Below, piece by piece: positions 7,275-14,654 of a stretch of DNA of 24,982 bases. Origin of the DNA: a virus; the IMG/VR virus record IMGVR_UViG_3300045588_000067, positions 1-24,982 of that record; one strand, given 5' to 3'. Position 1 is the stretch's first letter. The number at the start of each line of letters is the position of its first letter. The position numbers and the translations under genes are program-made. Under the pieces are notes generated by a model. That model searched no databases, was not told the DNA's origin, and worked only from the letters and a program-made list of their open reading frames with translations.

Positions 7275-7649
7275 ATGATAGAACTAATAAAAGGCAATAC
7301 CTATAATATAAAATTATCAGGACACGATTTAGGTAATTTAAAATTTAATAATACTATTTATTATGGAGACCATAATTCATATTCATATTTGTCATTTGAA
7401 GGATTATTACAAATTCAATTAAATGAAATAAATTTATATGAGATTAAATTAGTTGAAGAATCTGATTATATTGATAGTTGGAATTTAAAAACAGGTGGAA
7501 CATATCTTATTGGAGCAAAAAAAGAAATAGCCAAATATTATACAGTAGTTGGTAAATATATTGATGGATATATTTTAATGGATGAAGAAAAAATATTATC
7601 TAAACGGTTAAAAGTATCATTTGTAAATTATAGAGTATTTAAAGATTAA
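7275..7649 (+). CDS. hypothetical island protein, strongly AT-rich gene
   Basis: This protein has 124 residues from the ATG at 7275, chosen because it follows the preceding stop by two bases. An earlier in-frame ATG overlaps the methyltransferase. The protein is rich in Tyr, Ile, Asn and Lys, with many short beta-strand-like segments (MIELIKGNTYNIKLSG, YDGYILMDEE-type turns). It has no signal peptide, membrane segment or catalytic motif that I can recognise. The gene is visibly more AT-rich than the structural genes, in line with separate acquisition. Function unknown. Coupling to its neighbours puts it in the same transcript as the Imm-like gene that follows four bases later. Confidence 0.6.
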   Translation: MIELIKGNTYNIKLSGHDLGNLKFNNTIYYGDHNSYSYLSFEGLLQIQLNEINLYEIKLVEESDYIDSWNLKTGGTYLIGAKKEIAKYYTVVGKYIDGYILMDEEKILSKRLKVSFVNYRVFKD

Positions 7650-7653
7650 AATT

Positions 7654-7815
7654 ATGTTCTATTTATTGTTAATATTCTTGTACTTCGTGCCGTCTATGGT
7701 GGCGTACGGTAAACAACAATTCAATCAAATTGTTGTATTAAATCTTTTTTTAGGGTGGACTGGTATCGGGTGGGTAGCTAGTTTAGTATGGGCTTTAAGC
7801 AACGTAAAAGAATGA
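7654..7815 (+). CDS. superinfection immunity protein, Imm-like
   Basis: This 53-residue membrane protein resembles the Imm_superinfect family (Pfam PF14373, named after T4 Imm). Phages of that family make such proteins to stop DNA of a later phage from entering the already infected cell. The signature is plain: a first hydrophobic segment ending in YFVPSMVAY (residues 10-18), a short polar turn with KQQFNQ, then NLFLGWTGIGWVASLVWAL (30-48). The 'YF.P...A......ivvLNLfLGWT.iGWv.aLvWAl' order is diagnostic. Two transmembrane helices are expected, both ends on the same side. It begins four bases after the previous stop and its TGA overlaps the next ATG (ATGA). The family match is from recall of the motif and is strong. 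Confidence 0.88.
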   Translation: MFYLLLIFLYFVPSMVAYGKQQFNQIVVLNLFLGWTGIGWVASLVWALSNVKE

Positions 7816-8021
7816 TAATAATAAAAATAATAGCACTTATAATAGTGTGTTTTCTCGGGTCTTATGCAACATATTATTTCAATGTAGAAGAATATGATAC
7901 AATGTTGTTTAAATTGTCAATGATATTACTTGGTAGTACAATGGCTTTAATCATTACAATTATGTTATCTTGTATGTTTGTATTGTTCAAATTATTGTTT
8001 ATAAATTTTATTCTTAACTAA
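7812..8021 (+). CDS. small two-helix membrane protein
   Basis: This protein has 69 residues from the ATG at 7812, which overlaps the stop of the Imm-like gene by four bases. An ATG at 7788 in the same frame lies inside the Imm-like gene and is less likely. Two hydrophobic helices are clear: IIIKIIALIIVCFLGSYATYY near the N-terminus, and a long C-terminal stretch beginning MILLGSTMALIITIML. A short acidic loop with NVEEYDT joins them. No family recognised. Its coupling to the Imm-like gene suggests a partner in the membrane, possibly a second superinfection-exclusion factor. A holin-like role is an alternative but is less consistent with the early, separate transcript. Confidence 0.65.
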   Translation: MIIIKIIALIIVCFLGSYATYYFNVEEYDTMLFKLSMILLGSTMALIITIMLSCMFVLFKLLFINFILN

Positions 8022-8031
8022 TCCAAAAGTA

Positions 8032-8670
8032 ATGAGAAAACAAACTTTAAAAGATGGTACGTTTATATACACTCACGACAAAGGCGAGTATATAAGCGAC
8101 GTAATTGAGCAAACAGGGTGGTACTATGAGCCTAAGACAATCGACTATATTAAGAACCTTAATCTAAAAGATTGCAATATTCTTGATATTGGTGCCAATA
8201 TTGGCAATCATAGTCATGCCATGCAAAAGTTTAGTGATAATTGTCAGATTGGGTCATTTGAACCATATCAAAAAAACTTTGATATACTTAAAAAAAATGC
8301 TAGGTTTTCTTACAACAATTTTGTGACTAATAAAAATGATGAAAAAACATATAGTATTGATCCAGTTTGGGGAGGTGCCAATTTAGGCTATATTACATCA
8401 AGTAAAGATGGCGAAAAAGTTAATAATACATTTATTGATTACTATGAACTTGATAATATAAGCCTAATTAAAATTGACATCGAAGGTCACGAATTAGAAG
8501 CGTTGAAAGGGGCTTTTAATACGATTAAAAAAAGTAAGCCTTGCATCATTGCCGAACACCACACCAACGAAGAACACCTTCAAGTAATGGACTACCTTAA
8601 ACAATTTGGTTATTACTTAGCCACTATAATAGAAGAGGATAATTTAAACTACGTTTATAAACCTATTTAA
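8032..8670 (+). CDS. FkbM family methyltransferase
   Basis: This 212-residue protein has the hallmarks of FkbM methyltransferases. They are ILDIGANIGNHSHAM (SAM motif I, about residues 50-64), FEPYQKNF (76-83, the acidic end of strand two), and LIKIDIEGHELEALKGA (145-161, the catalytic-side signature of the family). FkbM enzymes transfer methyl groups to hydroxyls of sugars or polyketides and are common in glycan loci. The gene is the last of the island and runs 27 bases into the end of the convergent MuF-like gene. A methylated surface or virion glycan as substrate is inferred. A long perfect inverted repeat begins 14 bases past its stop. Confidence 0.88.
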   Translation: MRKQTLKDGTFIYTHDKGEYISDVIEQTGWYYEPKTIDYIKNLNLKDCNILDIGANIGNHSHAMQKFSDNCQIGSFEPYQKNFDILKKNARFSYNNFVTNKNDEKTYSIDPVWGGANLGYITSSKDGEKVNNTFIDYYELDNISLIKIDIEGHELEALKGAFNTIKKSKPCIIAEHHTNEEHLQVMDYLKQFGYYLATIIEEDNLNYVYKPI

Positions 8671-9543
8671 GTCAATCTTAGGCACTATCTTTTCACTTAC
8701 AGGTATAATCTGATGGTTGCATTGCCATCCACCCCTGTAAGTGAAAATAGTAGTCTTATTGGTTCCTGCAATCATTCCACCTCCTTTGTGAAGCTTCGTT
8801 TTGCAACTGTTCCAAAGTGAAGGCGTTTCTCCCCAATGTTCAACCTCTGTAACGTGAAAATATTTATCAACACGCTCCAAACAAAAGCACCTAGAACTTG
8901 TTTTTCTACCCCCTTGATACTTATACCATTTTAAGCCTAAGTCATCGCTTACGGTTTTAATATAATTCGCAGAATATTGGTTTAAAGAGTCCGTAGCAAT
9001 CTGTTTAACATTCTTCATTAAGTACCCTAAATTCTCTTTATCTCCTATAATCTTTACTTTTAAATCTTGTATTAGTTCAGTTAGATTTGAACCGCTTGTA
9101 ACTGACTTACTAAGGTAGTCAGATATAGGATTGATGATGTCATTTGATACACCAGCACCTAGCAAGCTTTCAGTTGTAATGCTTACCGAGTTATTCAATA
9201 TTGCTTTGAACAGTTCGCCTTTACCGTTAAAATCTGAAACTATGGTACTGAAATAACTATCAATTAATGTCTTTGTTTCTTCAAAACTATTAAGGTAGGC
9301 ATTTACGTCTTGCTTATAATCGTCATTTAATATAATGGCGTTTAGTTTTGATTTTACTTTTTGAATCTGTTTAAGGTTTTCGACACTTGTTTTAATGTTG
9401 CCATTTGCAGTTTGAAGCTTTGATAATTCAATACTTAATTCATTGAATATAGCTTTCTCAATTGATGGGATAGATTTCTCTACACTATCAATTGAGTTTT
9501 GAATACTGTCGAAAATCTGACTTATTAATTCGTCTTGATTCAT
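8644..9543 (-). CDS. MuF-like minor head (head morphogenesis) protein
   Basis: This 299-residue protein follows the portal directly, as MuF/SPP1 gp7-type minor head proteins do. A long helical N-terminal region leads to a C-terminal domain. That domain contains SSRCFCLERVDKYF (Cys 219 and 221) and, after GGGMIAGTNKTTIFTYRG, the ending GGWQCNHQIIP (W273, C275, H277, P280). The 'R..C......, G.W.C.H...P' pattern is characteristic of the MuF-type domain, in which Cys and His residues probably bind metal. Such proteins bind the portal or DNA in the head. Its start overlaps the portal stop by one base, and its 3' end overlaps the island's FkbM gene by 27 bases. Confidence 0.82.
   Translation of the reverse strand: MNQDELISQIFDSIQNSIDSVEKSIPSIEKAIFNELSIELSKLQTANGNIKTSVENLKQIQKVKSKLNAIILNDDYKQDVNAYLNSFEETKTLIDSYFSTIVSDFNGKGELFKAILNNSVSITTESLLGAGVSNDIINPISDYLSKSVTSGSNLTELIQDLKVKIIGDKENLGYLMKNVKQIATDSLNQYSANYIKTVSDDLGLKWYKYQGGRKTSSRCFCLERVDKYFHVTEVEHWGETPSLWNSCKTKLHKGGGMIAGTNKTTIFTYRGGWQCNHQIIPVSEKIVPKIDLNRFINVV
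8684..8751. repeat. 14-bp perfect inverted repeat at island boundary
   Basis: TTTTCACTTACAGG (8690-8703) and CCTGTAAGTGAAAA (8734-8747) are exact complements. ACTA (8684-8687) and TAGT (8748-8751) extend the stem past a two-base bulge. The loop holds a smaller stem, GATGG with CCATC. It lies within the last codons of the MuF-like gene, just beyond the stop of the plus-strand island. No T-run follows on either strand, so it is not a classical intrinsic terminator. Confidence 0.85.
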
Positions 9544-11522
9544 TATTTAATCTTTTCTTGCGTTGCCCTTAAGTCAATCGGATTACCTAATAATTTACGT
9601 GCCGTCACATCATCAAAGCCGTAAATCTCGCCTAACATAATAATTGCACTTTCATATTGGGTTGTGCCTGCACTTACTGATTGTTGAATTTCAATCAATC
9701 CTTGCACACCACCTACCGAGCCTTTTAATTTTGCTTTGGCTTCCGCTTCTATGTCGTTTGGTACGTCTAGTCCATTTAATGGGTTTGTTGCTTGTGTTGG
9801 TAGTTTATTGGCGTTGATGTACTCATTTGCGTACGTGTTCATTAAAGCTTTTTTCTCGCTTAGTTCCCAATTTGCAAAGTCTTTATTCTCGCTAAACGCA
9901 CGTTCTACAAATGTGTTAATAAATGAATGAATAGTTAATGTTTCAGCATTAAATGGTGATATGGCGTTCATCGTTAATATATCGTCCGTGGTCATTCCAC
10001 GAAGCGCATCTAATAAGATTATGTTTTGTTGGTATGCCATTTCTTTTGGGCTACCTTCGTATTTTTTACTTATGTAGTCCATTTCCATGGATTCAATAAT
10101 TGAACTACTGATACCGCTTTGCGTTGCTTTTCCTATTTGTTCTTCAATTACCGAAGTAGTGATAATATCAAAATCATTAGGTATATTAATACTTGGCAAT
10201 TGCTCATTAAGAAGAACCTCATTTGATTCTAGCAACTCATTATACCTTAACTTGTTTATTGTCTTAATGATAAACGGTAAATAACGCCCAAAAACATCAC
10301 TTGATATATTGCTAAGAAATTGATGAGTTTGGTCGTAGTCGTAAGCCTTAGAAACTCCGCTTTGATCCGTTGGACTTTCTGCAAGAAATTCCATATTGAC
10401 AGCGCCTAAACCTGACTTAATTAAGTTCTTAATATCTTGACTTAGAAATTCAACTGGCTTTAAATCTTTCTCAACATACTTAACGGGCGCCCATTGTGGT
10501 ATGGCTGAATCCTCGCCACTCATTGCAGGGCGCACCTTGGTAACGCCAAAAGGCGAACCACTACTAAAACCATCTCCGCCACAACTTGTACATGATGATG
10601 TTGTATTTCTTCCAAATGAATTTACCCTGCTAATATTACCCGTTCCGTTGCAACTTGTACATTCATTTTGTGTGAATTCTACTCGTTCAGGGTAAAGGTG
10701 TTGCTTAATGGTAACATTCTTGTCAATGTTTTCTAGTAAAGCTTGGTCAAAGTCGGGGATAATACCAGCAATCCAAGATTCATAGTAAATATCATCATCT
10801 TCGCTTGTCAATACTCCCCCATTTTCAATGCAAGGCACGAAGCCAAGATTATGTGCGTATAATAGAGTAGTTACATACTTTTCTTTGACATGGTCACGTT
10901 CTAATAGATAGTAATTAACAGTATCAACTACTATCCATTCATTTTTCTCTTGTTCAATAATTAATAGGTCGTCGTCAAAGTATTTTACCTTAGTGATTGA
11001 AAAACTATAAGGGATGGGCTTAATATATTCGTTCGTTGGTTTGTCTTTATATTCCTCTAAATAGTCGTCGTCTAGCACATATTGAGGCGCCATCACTACA
11101 ATACCATTTGAATCAGTTAAGTAGGGCTTAATCTGAAAATTAAAAAACCATTGAATCAAACTGTTATATTTCGGGAACTGCTCAAAAAGATAAGTATAAA
11201 GCGTTTCAGAATCTTTTATTTTAGGGCTGTTTTTTTCACTAGCCGTGATAATTAAGTCCCTAGCTTTTTGAATCTTGGCTATTGAGTTTTGAATCTTTTT
11301 GTAAGGTGCTTTTGTGATTGCCCTATAATTGTCTTTTTTATACTTTACCGCCCACTCTGGCTCACTTGGTTGGTACGTTACCATCATGTCAAGTGCATCG
11401 TCTACTTTGCCATCTGAATGTCTTTTAAGACTGCGGTATTCTTTTACCTTAATTTCTTTCAGTTCCTTATCGTGGTCTTTCTCGATGTACTTTTCAATAA
11501 ATGCTTTTGTTCCAACTTCCAT
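9543..11522 (-). CDS. portal protein with a DnaJ-type zinc motif insert
   Basis: This 659-residue protein has the size, composition and place (just before the MuF-like gene) of a portal protein, the dodecameric DNA channel at the head vertex. Portal-like features include the polar helical N-terminus, the central region SWIAGIIPDFDQALLENIDK (stem/wing) and the acidic helical C-terminal part with SPKEMAYQQNIILLDALRG. Unusually, residues 288-318 hold two CxxCxGxG units, CTSCNGTG and CTSCGGDG, separated by a Ser/Asn/Arg-rich linker, as in the zinc-binding domain of DnaJ. Four Cys suffice for one zinc. The gene starts two bases after the glycosyltransferase stop. Portal identity rests on context, length and general pattern. 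Confidence 0.8.
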   Translation of the reverse strand: MEVGTKAFIEKYIEKDHDKELKEIKVKEYRSLKRHSDGKVDDALDMMVTYQPSEPEWAVKYKKDNYRAITKAPYKKIQNSIAKIQKARDLIITASEKNSPKIKDSETLYTYLFEQFPKYNSLIQWFFNFQIKPYLTDSNGIVVMAPQYVLDDDYLEEYKDKPTNEYIKPIPYSFSITKVKYFDDDLLIIEQEKNEWIVVDTVNYYLLERDHVKEKYVTTLLYAHNLGFVPCIENGGVLTSEDDDIYYESWIAGIIPDFDQALLENIDKNVTIKQHLYPERVEFTQNECTSCNGTGNISRVNSFGRNTTSSCTSCGGDGFSSGSPFGVTKVRPAMSGEDSAIPQWAPVKYVEKDLKPVEFLSQDIKNLIKSGLGAVNMEFLAESPTDQSGVSKAYDYDQTHQFLSNISSDVFGRYLPFIIKTINKLRYNELLESNEVLLNEQLPSINIPNDFDIITTSVIEEQIGKATQSGISSSIIESMEMDYISKKYEGSPKEMAYQQNIILLDALRGMTTDDILTMNAISPFNAETLTIHSFINTFVERAFSENKDFANWELSEKKALMNTYANEYINANKLPTQATNPLNGLDVPNDIEAEAKAKLKGSVGGVQGLIEIQQSVSAGTTQYESAIIMLGEIYGFDDVTARKLLGNPIDLRATQEKIK

Positions 11523-11524
11523 GG

Positions 11525-12445
11525 TTAATATTTTACACGTTCTTTAAGATAGTCCCTTTTGTCAATCCATAAAAACGGATTCTTTACATTTTGATGTTGT
11601 GCATAATTCCATTTAACATGATCATTATACAAGTCTTTCAATCCCTTCGACATGATATGTCCTGCCATGCTAATAAAAAAATAATTCTTTTCTATTAAAG
11701 CCCTTTCGGTAGGTTTTACACCTCTTTTTTTGCCTTCATCAACAATCTCGCTCATAGGGTAAAAAAATATATCTTTATACGGATTCTCAACCTTGAAATT
11801 TAGATTTAACAAACTTAAACTAAAAGCTAATTCATCGGGCATACTATCCGCCCAATCTCTGAATTGAAAATCCCTTGTAATGAATAAGTCTTTAGCACGT
11901 GCAAAAATTTGTTCGGCTTCTTTTGACTTTTTAAAATACAGAAATGAACTTTGCAAGTGATAGTAGTAGGCATCTTTTTTTAATTTAAAATACTTGCGTA
12001 AATCTCTTACTGTTTCCCCTTCCTTAAACCAAAAATTACTATTGTCGCTATCAACTGGGTAGTGTGCATTTGGGTGGTATAAGGTAAATCCAAAATTCAC
12101 GGCTTTGTAAGTATTGAATAAATCATTTACTTTTTTGTTCTTAATCCAAATCGAATCACTATCAATATACACAGTTTCATCAAATGGGCTTAAATCGTAA
12201 ATCATGGTTTTTGCCAATGGAATTTCGACTTTACCATTAATGGTGTAATCTTTAGGGGTAATCTCTATGAAGTGCGTGAAGTATTTTTTTTCAAAGATAT
12301 TAAACTTATCTTTTACCCCTTCGTTGCTTACTAATGCAATTTGAGCATCAGGATTTGATACCCTAATGCTCATTGCAAGATTGAAAGCCATTCGCCTATA
12401 ATTATCGTGACCTAATGCCACTATAATGATGCCTTTATTTTCCAT
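11525..12445 (-). CDS. glycosyltransferase, GT-A fold
   Basis: This 306-residue protein has the layout of a nucleotide-sugar glycosyltransferase of the GT-A type. The N-terminus GIIIVALGHDNYRRMAFNLAMSIR has a strand-turn-helix start like glycogenin/GT8-related enzymes. YIDSDSIWI (residues 93-101) gives the DxD metal site at D95 and D97, in the expected place near residue 95. A later SSFLYFKKS and DELAFSLSL (the acceptor-side acidic DE) fit the same fold. It lies between the tail tube and portal genes on the late transcript, so it is made with virion proteins. Glycosylation of a capsid or tail protein, or of a host polysaccharide, is possible. The substrate cannot be read from sequence. Confidence 0.8.
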   Translation of the reverse strand: MENKGIIIVALGHDNYRRMAFNLAMSIRVSNPDAQIALVSNEGVKDKFNIFEKKYFTHFIEITPKDYTINGKVEIPLAKTMIYDLSPFDETVYIDSDSIWIKNKKVNDLFNTYKAVNFGFTLYHPNAHYPVDSDNSNFWFKEGETVRDLRKYFKLKKDAYYYHLQSSFLYFKKSKEAEQIFARAKDLFITRDFQFRDWADSMPDELAFSLSLLNLNFKVENPYKDIFFYPMSEIVDEGKKRGVKPTERALIEKNYFFISMAGHIMSKGLKDLYNDHVKWNYAQHQNVKNPFLWIDKRDYLKERVKY

Positions 12446-12469
12446 TTAATTGTTAGTTTTTAGGGAAAA

Positions 12470-12994
12470 TTAGACAGTAAATAGAGTTGATGGACTTGTA
12501 TAAGGTGTAGGCATTTCCATTTCTGCCCATTTAACAGTCACATTGAAGTTGACACCCTCTTGTAAGTTGTCTGTAATTGGCAAAGTAGAAGCTAATTGAA
12601 TACCTTTAGTTTGACCCCAAATTAATGATTCAGTAGCAAAGAAAACATTGTAATTATTACTTGCTAAAGCAAATTCATTATAGAATGTAACGTTATTTTT
12701 TACAGTATAATCCATGTAAGTTAATACGTGATTTCTTCCTGTTAGCTGTGCGCTATTGTCACCAAATCCAGTAGATTCAACAACAACACCACCATCATAA
12801 GCACCTCTTACATTCTTAATAACAAGCGCATCGCCCGAAGCAATCAACGCAGTCCATTCTGAAGCACTTGAAGGGTCTGTAATAGTTGCTGTTTTCTTTT
12901 TAAGAATAAGGTGCCTTACTCTACCATTTTCAATATTTCCGCAATCATCTGCTACATAGTCAGGGATGGCTTGGCAATCGGTGTAAATACTCAT
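12470..12994 (-). CDS. probable major tail tube protein
   Basis: This 174-residue beta-rich protein resembles tail tube proteins of Bacteroidota siphophages. An N-terminal CGNIENGRVRHLILKK is followed by TDPSSASEWTALIASG, a glycine-rich turn (GAYDGGVVVESTGFG) and a later NVTFYNEFALAS. It lacks membrane segments and coiled coils. It is downstream of the tail tip genes and upstream of the glycosyltransferase and portal. In a normal siphophage the tube gene lies upstream of the tape measure, so the order here is unusual. Another structural role cannot be excluded. A GTAGCACAA element lies about 70 bases upstream of the start, without a good -7 box. Confidence 0.6.
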   Translation of the reverse strand: MSIYTDCQAIPDYVADDCGNIENGRVRHLILKKKTATITDPSSASEWTALIASGDALVIKNVRGAYDGGVVVESTGFGDNSAQLTGRNHVLTYMDYTVKNNVTFYNEFALASNNYNVFFATESLIWGQTKGIQLASTLPITDNLQEGVNFNVTVKWAEMEMPTPYTSPSTLFTV

Positions 12995-13015
12995 AATTAA
13001 TTATTTTTTAAGTGT

Positions 13016-13753
13016 TTATAAACAATTCGAATTAACGAAATTATAATTTGACTTACTTAGTATTGTGCTACCTTGGGCAAGTGAATACCGTTCAATTGTC
13101 TTAATCGAATATTCGCTAGCTTTTACGTAAGGTTCGCCATTGACATTCACATTGTCGTGCATAAATGCTAAGTTCAATTTCTCGTGTTCGTAACGTGGGA
13201 TATAGTCGGTTAAAAATAGGTTTTTATTTTTTAGCGTGCTTGCTAGTTTAATTATAGTTCCGTTTGATTGTTCGTACGTTGTGCTTGTTTCTTCATAATT
13301 TACCTCGTGCCCAAATTGACTAGACACATAAGCGTAATTAACATAGTTGGCGTAGTCTATCGTGTCAAATATCTCATTGTTGGTATATTCAAGTAAAACC
13401 AAGTCATCAAACTCGGCACCTACTCTTAATGGCTCACTTTCAGCTATCACATCAATAGGTTCGGGCGTTGCTATGTTTTGTTGATTGGTATAAATATAGC
13501 AGTGTAGGCACTTATTATATAAGTTGGCATATGTCGATAGATTGAAGCTCCATTTGTACAAGTTATCTCCACATGATGTACCTAGATTCTCATATATGAC
13601 ATTATTATCCTCATCGAAGAACCCAAGATAAGGCACGTTTGCGCCATCGTATTCAATTTGTGTAACGAATACACCCCATGTTGGATAAGGTTGTTTGTAT
13701 GGGGCAATTTCTACCCCCACAATATTTTCAAAACGGTATAAAGTATCTGCCAT
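13016..13753 (-). CDS. tail structural protein, function unknown
   Basis: This 245-residue protein is rich in Tyr, Asn and Glu, and beta-strand-rich. The C-terminus reads KTIERYSLAQGSTILSKSNY. YSLAQGSTI is close to YSVGKGSTI near the end of the 739-residue tail protein encoded nearby, suggesting a shared structural element. It overlaps the upstream gene by one base and precedes the probable tail tube gene by 21 bases. I cannot assign it to a family; a distal tail or baseplate component is the best guess from position. The GSTI codons also carry one of the GTAGCACAA elements. Confidence 0.65.
   Translation of the reverse strand: MADTLYRFENIVGVEIAPYKQPYPTWGVFVTQIEYDGANVPYLGFFDEDNNVIYENLGTSCGDNLYKWSFNLSTYANLYNKCLHCYIYTNQQNIATPEPIDVIAESEPLRVGAEFDDLVLLEYTNNEIFDTIDYANYVNYAYVSSQFGHEVNYEETSTTYEQSNGTIIKLASTLKNKNLFLTDYIPRYEHEKLNLAFMHDNVNVNGEPYVKASEYSIKTIERYSLAQGSTILSKSNYNFVNSNCL
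13063..13071 (-). other. GTAGCACAA element without a clear -7 box
   Basis: This is an exact copy of the nine-base element found in four promoter-like sites. It lies about 70 bases upstream of the probable tail tube gene. At 27-28 bases downstream only a poor match, TTAATTCG, is found. It may be a weak site, or a coincidence of coding for Gly-Ser-Thr-Ile. Confidence 0.35.
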
Positions 13754-14643
13754 TATTCAGCTTTTGAAATATACGTCAAACTAAAGTTATAACTGAATAC
13801 GTCCCCGATTGCTACCGTTGCGATTGGTGCCGTTTCGCTGAAATTGATGTACAATATTGTTGATGTTGCTCCGTAAGCGTTGAATCCTCCGTAATTATCT
13901 ATCCACCCTACACTAGAATAATTATCTGTTACGCCTAGGTATGTACGCTTAACGCTTACGCTTGCCGTTCCTGTTACTACTCTACCGCTATTACCATTTT
14001 CAATAGCATAGGCACTATCAAGATATGCAAGTAGTATGTCTTTATCAAATGCCGAAGAAGTAGCCGTAACCTGTAAGAATCCTGACACGGTTGTAAGATT
14101 TCCGTATTGTGAAACACTCGCCCAAAGTGAATTAAATGTACTGTTGGGAGGCGTTGCCACAATTCCGAAAATAGCATTAGGAATTGCCGTAGTTTGGTTG
14201 ACAATGTACTGATTATCATTTTCATCCCAATAAGGAATAACAACGCAGTCGGTACTTGTTCCACTTCCTGACACCTTGGTAATGCTTACAGTAATATTTT
14301 GATTGTCAGGTATTGCCGTAATCGTTCCAATAACATAATTCGCTGAATTTGCCAAAGAATACGCTTTAATCTTAGCGTTCCCTTCGTCCGAATATGAATG
14401 ATATGGCGTTGCTATTGTTTTTGAATCTCCAATCGCAATGGTACCAAAATTAAATGATGAACCTGAGTTTATTTTACCTTCGGGGTCACACCATCCCGTA
14501 TTAAAATCAGTAGCATTTACTTTTACTTTACGCTGATTCTCTGCACCTCCTGATAACCCATTGTACGAACCTATTACATTATTTATTTTTGTAACTGCTG
14601 CCGACCATAAGTCAGTACCGTAAACTAAATCCCAAACTGCCAT
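13753..14643 (-). CDS. tail or baseplate protein, beta-rich
   Basis: This 296-residue protein begins MAVWDLVYGTDLWSAAV. NNVIGSYNGLSGG and KVNATDFNTGW follow, a layout like N-terminal attachment regions of fibre or baseplate proteins. The remainder is a Ser/Thr/Gly-rich beta domain (FNFGTIAIGDSKTIATPYH, VSVKRTYLGVTDN) that could be a carbohydrate-binding or jelly-roll type module. No enzymatic motif is seen. It sits among tail genes, its stop overlapping the next start by one base. It probably forms part of the tail tip or a side fibre. That is inference from composition and neighbours. Confidence 0.65.
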   Translation of the reverse strand: MAVWDLVYGTDLWSAAVTKINNVIGSYNGLSGGAENQRKVKVNATDFNTGWCDPEGKINSGSSFNFGTIAIGDSKTIATPYHSYSDEGNAKIKAYSLANSANYVIGTITAIPDNQNITVSITKVSGSGTSTDCVVIPYWDENDNQYIVNQTTAIPNAIFGIVATPPNSTFNSLWASVSQYGNLTTVSGFLQVTATSSAFDKDILLAYLDSAYAIENGNSGRVVTGTASVSVKRTYLGVTDNYSSVGWIDNYGGFNAYGATSTILYINFSETAPIATVAIGDVFSYNFSLTYISKAE

Positions 14644-14654
14644 ATTTTATTTTT

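Noticed and set aside
7973-7980. TATGTTTG as an internal plus-strand promoter for the FkbM gene
   Set aside because: It matches TAnnTTTG but lies in a transmembrane coding stretch, lacks any -33 element, and such matches are frequent in AT-rich DNA.
8684-8751. Inverted repeat as a rho-independent terminator
   Set aside because: No T-run follows the stem on either strand, and the arms have T's on the 5' side, which is the wrong polarity.
13031-13071. Full promoter before the probable tail tube gene
   Set aside because: GTAGCACAA is present, but at 27-28 bases only TTAATTCG is found, so it does not meet the architecture.
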